From: Bacteroidota bacterium
GTDB taxonomy: Bacteria; Bacteroidota; Bacteroidia; Bacteroidales; Prolixibacteraceae
Reading direction: 5' to 3'
Length of the DNA stretch: 60,676 nucleotides
Assembly: GCA_029265715.1 (NCBI GenBank)
Contig: JAJUGZ010000013.1
Coordinates: forward strand, 1-60,676
Of this stretch, positions 55,647 to 60,676 are shown in pieces. The stretch's first letter is position 1, and every line of letters begins with the position of its first letter. Under the pieces are notes generated by a model. That model was not told the DNA's origin. It made no database searches and saw only the letters and a program-made list of their open reading frames with translations. The translations under genes were made by a program, and so were the position numbers.

Positions 55647-57116
55647 TCAGCCTGTAATCTGATCGGGAAGGCCTTTCAACAAAACAGGTTTCTTGTTTTG
55701 AGGTTTGGGCATAAACATATCCTTGTAAGTTAAGCCAAGCTTTTCTTTCATCTCCAGCGAATAATCCAATTGTCCCAGATCGGCGCCCGTATTATTGGTC
55801 CCAAAGGTGAACTTAACGCCGGCGTCTTTGGCTTTACGAAGTATTTTTTCTGACGGGAGCTTGTACCGCGAATTGATTTCGAGCGCAATGTTGTTTTTCA
55901 CCAGAACCGCAACGAGCCGGTCGATCCGCTTATCGGTCCAGAGTTCGTCATATTTTGCCGCAATTTTTTCGGGCAGGAATGTCGGGTTTACGTAAATATC
56001 AACAGGTTCTTTCGAAAATTCGCTTTCAATTTTGTCGAGCAATTCATCCATAAATTGTTGTTCATCGTCCACAAAAACCTCATCAGGCATCCAAAGGCGC
56101 ATTCGCCGTCCCTTGTGGTCGGTCCAGGTCATCGCGTCGGTAAACACATAATCGAACCGGGCAACCGCTTCCGGAGAGAATAAGGTTACCCACTCGCGCC
56201 CTTCGGCCTGCATGCCCCTGAAAATCGGTTTACGTTGCACCGTATCCAGATAAGCGTTCAACGATTGATCGTCGGTTACCGGGAACTTTAGCCCGCAATT
56301 GGGCGCTATACCATAATTAATGCCCAGCCTGACGGAATTTTCACAGGCCTGTTCAATGCTCAAACCACCTTTCAGGTGAACATGAAAATCGATAACCGGG
56401 AAATTCTCTTTGCACAACTTCGTTATTTTCGTGTCCCATTCCTTGCTAACCGGAACTGCGAATTTCGCTGTTTTCGGCAGTGGTTTCACCTGAATGCTTT
56501 TGAAATAAACCTTGCTATTTTTGTCATGGCACTGCAATGCAATCAGGCCCGACGAAAATATTTGCCACTTATCGTTCTTCGGACGCCACGGATCGTCAGG
56601 CTGAATGTAATCGACCACTTTTGTACCATTCACAAAAATGGTGACCCGATTTTCAACAACTTTAAAAGAAAGCTCGAACCATTCGTCATCTTTGACTGTC
56701 GGATAATACACATTGCGGATACCATACAAACTTCCGGTTTTTTTGAGCTCACGAAAATCGCCATCCCCTTCGTACGAGTTATTTATCTGAACTTCATAGC
56801 CTCGGAGTAAATATCCACGATCTTGTTTCTGGGTATGAAATATAATTCCAGAATTACTGTGCGGTGCCGTTTTTACCTGAGCTTTTAGCTCGAAATTGTG
56901 GAAGACCCCATTATTAAAACCACCGGTATAAAACAAATGGCTCCGTGGCCCATCGGCAACAAGCAGGCCATCTTCCACATTGAACGAGCCCGGATTTTCA
57001 ATGGCCGCCCATCCGGAAAGATCTTTCCCATTGAAAAGTTCAATCCATTCGGACGATTTATTCTGGCAAGATGTAACCAGAAAGATTAGTCCGGACAAAA
57101 TAGTTAGAATTTTCAT
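55647..57116 (-). CDS. Lipoprotein fusing DUF1080 with a PHP-like domain
   Basis: A 489-aa lipoprotein (lipobox LVTSC, Cys17). Residues 22-212 form a DUF1080 (3-keto-disaccharide hydrolase-type, LamG-like) domain with WIELFNGKDLSGW and the NSGIIFHTQ motif. Residues of about 238-470 resemble a PHP metallohydrolase: VIDFHVHLKGG supplies Asp243, His245 and His247. Where PHP proteins usually have a late SDSH-type motif, this one has FGTNNTG, so the metal site may be incomplete. The protein probably acts on a glycan or its fragments at the cell envelope. A TAATTTTG box lies 28 bases upstream. Confidence 0.82.
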   Translation of the reverse strand: MKILTILSGLIFLVTSCQNKSSEWIELFNGKDLSGWAAIENPGSFNVEDGLLVADGPRSHLFYTGGFNNGVFHNFELKAQVKTAPHSNSGIIFHTQKQDRGYLLRGYEVQINNSYEGDGDFRELKKTGSLYGIRNVYYPTVKDDEWFELSFKVVENRVTIFVNGTKVVDYIQPDDPWRPKNDKWQIFSSGLIALQCHDKNSKVYFKSIQVKPLPKTAKFAVPVSKEWDTKITKLCKENFPVIDFHVHLKGGLSIEQACENSVRLGINYGIAPNCGLKFPVTDDQSLNAYLDTVQRKPIFRGMQAEGREWVTLFSPEAVARFDYVFTDAMTWTDHKGRRMRLWMPDEVFVDDEQQFMDELLDKIESEFSKEPVDIYVNPTFLPEKIAAKYDELWTDKRIDRLVAVLVKNNIALEINSRYKLPSEKILRKAKDAGVKFTFGTNNTGADLGQLDYSLEMKEKLGLTYKDMFMPKPQNKKPVLLKGLPDQITG

Positions 57117-57144
57117 TGCACTCAGGTTTAGTTGTTCGCATTCA

Positions 57145-57152
57145 CAAAATTA
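57145..57152 (-). promoter_or_regulatory. Candidate promoter box of the DUF1080-PHP gene
   Basis: TAATTTTG on the minus strand, 28 bases before the ATG at 57116. Confidence 0.5.
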
Positions 57153-57200
57153 GGAAACTACCAGAGAAATGCTAATCATTTCCGAATTTCGACGGATCGA

Positions 57201-57231
57201 AAAAGGCGCCCTCCGGAGGAAAGCGCCTTTT
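57201..57231 (-). terminator. Terminator of the cytochrome bd operon
   Basis: A 9-bp stem (57201-57209 with 57223-57231, AAAAGGCGC / GCGCCTTTT) starts two bases after the 48-aa gene stop on the minus strand and ends in a T run. The loop contains a second small palindrome CCTCCGGAGG. Confidence 0.88.
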
Positions 57232-57233
57232 AC

Positions 57234-57380
57234 TTATGATTCGACATGTTCTTCTTTCTTTTTTACATGTTCCAGGACCGGTTCGTACTTTTTCAGAAGA
57301 AATTTTATAACCTGGTAAGAAAGTACAATAAAAGCCGGCCAGCTTATAAACCACAAAATTGAACTTAAATACATATTCAT
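57234..57380 (-). CDS. 48-aa single-span protein at the end of the cyd operon (candidate CydX-like subunit)
   Basis: An open frame of 48 codons starts 12 bases after the cydB stop and ends two bases before the operon terminator. It predicts one membrane span (about 5-30, with Trp10 and Trp14), followed by a charged C-terminus ending KKEEHVES. E. coli CydX, a 37-aa accessory subunit of cytochrome bd, also has an N-terminal span and an EHVES stretch, so an equivalent role is plausible; the match is short and may be chance. An alternative start two codons in lies at 57374. The coordinates were translated by hand and the frame is clean. Confidence 0.75.
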   Translation of the reverse strand: MNMYLSSILWFISWPAFIVLSYQVIKFLLKKYEPVLEHVKKKEEHVES

Positions 57381-57392
57381 TTAAATATCAAG

Positions 57393-58523
57393 TTAATACA
57401 AATGATGTTCTTCGCTCAGTTCCTTCTCGTCGATTGGTTTGCGGTTCATCGACTTCCAGGCATACCAGATGTAAGCCAGAACGAACGGCACAAACAGCGA
57501 AACATAACTCATCGCGGTCAGGGTAAACTGACTGGAAGAAGCATTCCGGATTGTCAGCGAAGACTGCAAATCGTAAATAGAGGGGTAAAATGCCGTATTG
57601 TTATAACCGGCCAGAAGGAACAACGCCCAAACAGTTAAAACAGTGCCAGGACCGGCAAACCATATTCCTTTTGTCCCGGGTTTTAACACAGAAGAAATAA
57701 TTCCCCACAAAACGCCAACTACGCCAACCAACATGATAACAGTCACAAGCGGCAAGGCAACGATGTTGTGCAGATATTTGAACTCTTCAACAAATACCTC
57801 TCCTGTTTCGGGATTATAGGCAAACCCGTCTTTCAAAACCAGGGCAATCAGGAAATAAAGGAAAAATACCAGAAACGGAATGGCATTGTACAGCAGGTGC
57901 TTTTGTGAGCGTTCCATGATGTTGCTGTTTGATACCGAGTTCATGAAGTACAGCAATCCCAGCACACGGGCCAAAAAGAAAACCGACAGACCCAGTGCCA
58001 CATTGTGAAACGTCAGAACAGCTTCTAATCCGCGAAACGGCGTTGCCCAGGTAACATGGTTCATCTCGTCGAGGCTAAACATGGCCCCGTTAAAGAATGT
58101 GCCAACAGCTGTCCCGACCAGGATTGTTCCGAAAAGCCCGTTCAGAACCAGGAAAACTTCGTAGGTCTTTGCACCCAAAAAATTATCGGGTTTCTTTCTG
58201 AACTCGTACGAAACAGCCTGAATCACGAAAAATACCAGAATGGCAAACCATACCCAGTAAGCCCCGCCAAACGAAGTGGCATAAAACAGCGGGAATGAGG
58301 CAAAAAAGGCGCCTCCAAAAGTGACTAAGGTCGTAAAAGTAAATTCCCATTTGCGCCCAAGGGTATTAACAAGCAACGTACGCTCGGTTTCATTTTTGGC
58401 AATGGTATACAGTAGCGTTTGTCCGCCCTGAACAAAGGTCAGAAAAACAAACAACGCGCCCAGCAACGATACAATTGCCCACCAGTATTGCTGTAATGTA
58501 AAGTATGATAATGCTTCAAACAT
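57393..58523 (-). CDS. cydB: Cytochrome bd ubiquinol oxidase subunit II
   Basis: A 376-aa inner-membrane subunit with eight to nine spans, partner of CydA in the quinol oxidase that reduces oxygen at low concentration. Family landmarks include the N-terminal QQYWWAIVSLLGALFVFLTF (in part), GGAFFASFPLFYATSFGGAYW, and the late SPSIYD-like FYPSIYDLQSSLTIRNASSS. The start shares its A with the cydA stop (TGATG), preceded by GGAGGG, so translation is coupled. The gene is of normal length. Confidence 0.95.
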   Translation of the reverse strand: MFEALSYFTLQQYWWAIVSLLGALFVFLTFVQGGQTLLYTIAKNETERTLLVNTLGRKWEFTFTTLVTFGGAFFASFPLFYATSFGGAYWVWFAILVFFVIQAVSYEFRKKPDNFLGAKTYEVFLVLNGLFGTILVGTAVGTFFNGAMFSLDEMNHVTWATPFRGLEAVLTFHNVALGLSVFFLARVLGLLYFMNSVSNSNIMERSQKHLLYNAIPFLVFFLYFLIALVLKDGFAYNPETGEVFVEEFKYLHNIVALPLVTVIMLVGVVGVLWGIISSVLKPGTKGIWFAGPGTVLTVWALFLLAGYNNTAFYPSIYDLQSSLTIRNASSSQFTLTAMSYVSLFVPFVLAYIWYAWKSMNRKPIDEKELSEEHHLY

Positions 58524-60094
58524 CAGTTGTGCCCTCCTTCTGATTTAGGTCCGATTTTAATTTGCCGCGTCATGATTTTGATTTCGGCGATCAACAACGT
58601 AGTGAAAACCACCGCAAACAGCCAGAATGTTACCTGAACGGCACCTGAACTAATCCGGGTTACAGCTGCCATGGTCGGCATCAAATCCTGAATAACCCAG
58701 GGCTGACGGCCAACTTCGGCAACAATCCATCCGGCCTGACTGGCGACATACGCCAATGGGATTGTCCAGATTGCGATCTTCAGAAACGTGCGTTTTTTAT
58801 GTATTTTACCACGGATGACATACATGAAGGCAAAAACAAAAAAGATCAGAAAGTAGAAGCCAAGTCCCACCATGATGTGGAAGCTGTAAAACGACAACGG
58901 CACACTCGGGACCAATGTTTTCGGGTCGCTGATATAACCGTATCCGAAATATTTGAAATAATCTTTCTGAAAATCAGCGCTCATAAATTCCGTTTTCAGT
59001 GAATCGGCAAGTTGTACCTGCCCAGCATCTTTCGCTGTTTTAAACTCTTTCAGCTTGGCAATCGCGATTTGTCCCCTTCTTATTTTTTCAGCCGACGCCA
59101 TGATGCCATATTTTTCATTTCCGTCAATCAAATCATGAATTCCCGGAACAAATGCGTCCCATTTCATAAAGGCCATATACGACAAAAAATTGGGGATCTC
59201 AATTTTCATGGTAAAATCTTTCAGGTTTTCGTTTTTGGGATCAGACGAATTGGTCGACATAAATCCCAGGGCAACCAAACCTGCGCCCTCGCTCCCATTG
59301 TACAAACCTTCGAACGCAGCAAATTTCATGGGCTGGTGGTGTGCGATATCGCGGGCCGAACTATCGCCGGCAAAAATAGTATAGATTGAAGCCAGAAAGC
59401 CAAACACCGAGGCGATTAAAATGCTTTTGCGCGCAAAAACAAGCTCTCTCTTTTTCAGGATGAACCAGGCCGAAACACCAATCACAAAGATGGCAGCCAA
59501 CACAAATGCCGATGTGGTTGTATGGATAAACTTATGAACAGCCATCGGCGAAAAAAGCACGTCCCAGAAACTAACCATCTCGTTCCGGGCCGTTTCCGGA
59601 TTAAACTGCATCCCGACCGGCAATTGCATCCATCCGTTTGCCACCAGGATCCATAAAGCAGAAAGGTTGGCGCCAATGGCCGTGAGCCAGGTCGAAAGCA
59701 AGTGAAATTTTTTGCTGACCTTGTTCCAGCCAAAAAACATGATGGCAATAAATGTCGATTCCATGAAGAAGGCCAGAATACCTTCGATGGCCAACGGGGC
59801 CCCAAAAATGTCGCCCACAAACCAGGAATAGTTTGACCAGTTTGTTCCAAACTCAAATTCGAGGATTATCCCGGTAGCAACACCTACGGCAAAGTTTATC
59901 CCGAAAAGGGTCATCCAGAATTTGGTAACCCGTTTCCATTCCGGATTGCCCGTTTTTACGTAAATCGTCTCCATAATGGCAATCAGGATCGAGATTCCCA
60001 GTGTCAACGGAACGAAAATCCAATGGTACATGGCCGTCAGGGCAAACTGTGCCCTCGACCAGTTTACTAAAGCTAAGTCGATTCCTTCAAACAT
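58523..60094 (-). CDS. cydA: Cytochrome bd ubiquinol oxidase subunit I
   Basis: A 523-aa inner-membrane subunit that binds hemes b558, b595 and d and oxidises quinol. The N-terminal His (about residue 24, TAMYHWIFVPLTLG) is at the heme-ligand position of E. coli His19. The GWIVAEVGRQPW motif near the C-terminus is typical. A moderate periplasmic Q-loop region (about 250-330) holds the charged segment NENLKDFTMKIEIP. The length is close to E. coli CydA (522). It lies six bases after the DUF4492 gene. Confidence 0.96.
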   Translation of the reverse strand: MFEGIDLALVNWSRAQFALTAMYHWIFVPLTLGISILIAIMETIYVKTGNPEWKRVTKFWMTLFGINFAVGVATGIILEFEFGTNWSNYSWFVGDIFGAPLAIEGILAFFMESTFIAIMFFGWNKVSKKFHLLSTWLTAIGANLSALWILVANGWMQLPVGMQFNPETARNEMVSFWDVLFSPMAVHKFIHTTTSAFVLAAIFVIGVSAWFILKKRELVFARKSILIASVFGFLASIYTIFAGDSSARDIAHHQPMKFAAFEGLYNGSEGAGLVALGFMSTNSSDPKNENLKDFTMKIEIPNFLSYMAFMKWDAFVPGIHDLIDGNEKYGIMASAEKIRRGQIAIAKLKEFKTAKDAGQVQLADSLKTEFMSADFQKDYFKYFGYGYISDPKTLVPSVPLSFYSFHIMVGLGFYFLIFFVFAFMYVIRGKIHKKRTFLKIAIWTIPLAYVASQAGWIVAEVGRQPWVIQDLMPTMAAVTRISSGAVQVTFWLFAVVFTTLLIAEIKIMTRQIKIGPKSEGGHN

Positions 60095-60100
60095 TGATTT

Positions 60101-60325
60101 TTATTTATGAGGTTGTGTTAAATTTTCCAGCACGTGATTGCTTCGTTGTGCATCGGTTGAAAAATTGGTTTTGAGATAATTTGGAAAGAAAAAAAGCTTC
60201 AGAATAAAAAACATAATAAACAGTTTCACCAAAATTACAATCCAAACTTGCTTTCCCCACGAAGAAAGATTTTTAAAACCCTCAACATAAAACTTCCAGA
60301 TTTTGGTAAAAATTGTTTGCTTCAT
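60101..60325 (-). CDS. DUF4492 family membrane protein
   Basis: A 74-aa protein with one span (about 26-46), basic on the N-terminal side (FTKIWKFYVEGFKNLSSWGK). I assign it to DUF4492, a small Bacteroidota/Campylobacterota family linked to cydA. It is the first gene of DUF4492-cydA-cydB-48 aa, with a six-base gap to cydA. Its function is unknown; an assembly or accessory role in cytochrome bd is inferred from the fixed linkage. Confidence 0.85.
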   Translation of the reverse strand: MKQTIFTKIWKFYVEGFKNLSSWGKQVWIVILVKLFIMFFILKLFFFPNYLKTNFSTDAQRSNHVLENLTQPHK

Positions 60326-60439
60326 ACCTGTTAGAAAACTTATAATGAATCAATTAAACAAAGAACATTGTTATTAAACAACAACAGGCAATAGCTCCCG
60401 ACACTTGCTCTGCACACAATTCTCAGACTATTGCTTTTT

Positions 60440-60453
60440 TGATCATATTCAAA
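60440..60453. promoter_or_regulatory. FNR/CRP-like site near the cyd promoter
   Basis: TTGATcataTTCAA matches the TTGATnnnnATCAA FNR consensus at nine of ten positions. It overlaps the candidate -7 box at 60451-60458. Confidence 0.35.
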
Positions 60454-60458
60454 TATAT
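60451..60458 (-). promoter_or_regulatory. Candidate promoter box of the cytochrome bd operon
   Basis: TATATTTG on the minus strand, 125 bases before the DUF4492 start, implying a long leader. Confidence 0.4.
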
Positions 60459-60623
60459 AAAATCATTAATTTATATATAATACTACGATCCTCTTTTTAA
60501 ACACAATGGGTACCCCTGTTTTTTTACACTTTTCATTAAACATTAAGCTGGAAAAATTGTTTGGAATCTCAACAAAACAGAATCATTCTAAATAATTCCT
60601 GACAGCACAACAGAACAAACTAA

Positions 60624-60644
60624 ACTAAAAACTAAAAACTAAAA
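60624..60644 (+). repeat. Three tandem ACTAAAA repeats directly before a start codon
   Basis: Exact 7-base units at 60624-60630, 60631-60637 and 60638-60644, followed at once by ATG. They make the leader A-rich. Confidence 0.9.
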
Positions 60645-60676
60645 ATGAACACGTTACAACGTATTTTCTTCACGGT
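60645..60676 (+). CDS. Start of an unidentified gene, cut by the window edge
   Basis: Ten codons and part of an eleventh are visible (MNTLQRIFFT). The A-rich leader and position divergent to the cyd operon suggest a true start, but the product cannot be identified. Confidence 0.4.
   Translation, partial: MNTLQRIFFT

Larger units (their letters stand above)
60326..60644. other. 319-bp AT-rich divergent region between the cyd operon and a right-edge gene
   Basis: No protein gene seen. It contains a minus-strand TATATTTG box, an overlapping FNR-like palindrome and, at the right end, three ACTAAAA repeats. The rest is AT-rich with no clear hairpin. Confidence 0.8.

Noticed and set aside
55642-55667. 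Hairpin CCCAATCAG / CTGATCGGG between convergent genes as terminator
   Set aside because: One mismatch in a short stem and no T run on either strand.
1-60676. tRNA, rRNA, integrase or prophage genes
   Set aside because: None could be recognised by eye; no cloverleaf-like CCA ends, rRNA-like stretches or phage structural families were seen. A tRNAscan-type search would settle it.

Overview
The window is chromosomal DNA of a Bacteroidota (Bacteroidetes) bacterium, probably class Bacteroidia. The evidence is family content: archaeal/eukaryotic-type ProS, a hybrid two-component system beside a GH51 arabinofuranosidase, BatA, DUF4492 next to cydAB, DUF4954, DUF3078 and DUF2490 proteins. Many genes also carry the Bacteroidota -7 promoter box TAnnTTTG just upstream of the start, and most start sites lack a strong Shine-Dalgarno sequence. 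No rRNA, tRNA, CRISPR array, insertion sequence or prophage was seen. Genes lie on both strands, are tightly packed, and are often closed by clear hairpin terminators.

Layout. 1-5.2 kb: a truncated unknown gene, proS, a Tyr/Trp-rich lipoprotein and a FadL-like outer-membrane protein. 5.3-9.2 kb: four overlapping genes (unknown 100-aa protein, methyltransferase, DUF4954 beta-helix protein, nagB). 9.3-12.9 kb: a DUF2490 protein, a POTRA/barrel outer-membrane protein and an orphan TonB-like protein. 12.9-13.2 kb: two near-identical tandem units, each with a promoter, about 78 transcribed bases and a terminator, which I read as a duplicated small RNA gene. 13.3-21.5 kb: an RsmI-like methyltransferase, a PhnP-like hydrolase, DUF3124, HD, CYTH, DUF3078, a sugar isomerase/epimerase-like protein, YitT and a HAD phosphatase.

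21.5-30.2 kb: an S9 peptidase, DUF819, a Na/Ca exchanger, and an alcohol dehydrogenase-acetyltransferase-cupin operon divergent from an AraC regulator. 30.2-37.4 kb: a DUF748/AsmA-like protein, a perfect 23-bp inverted repeat, rlmD, a VTC-DUF4956-DUF2490 operon, kdsA and a BFD-like ferredoxin. 37.7-46.4 kb: an ECF sigma factor, an EamA exporter, ApbE, a giant hybrid sensor-regulator and the GH51 enzyme it probably controls. 46.6-57.1 kb: a small membrane-anchored protein, SIMPL, BatA, rocD, a 1428-aa AsmA-like protein with an internal repeat, and a DUF1080-PHP fusion lipoprotein.

57.2-60.3 kb: a cytochrome bd operon (DUF4492-cydA-cydB) that ends in a 48-aa single-span protein, a candidate CydX-like subunit. 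The right edge holds the first codons of another gene.

The most interesting items are the tandem small RNA units, with a C-free UAG-repeat core and an upstream box conserved at fixed spacing; the 48-aa cyd-operon protein; the perfect inverted repeat between DUF748 and rlmD; and the overlapping DUF4954-nagB cluster.
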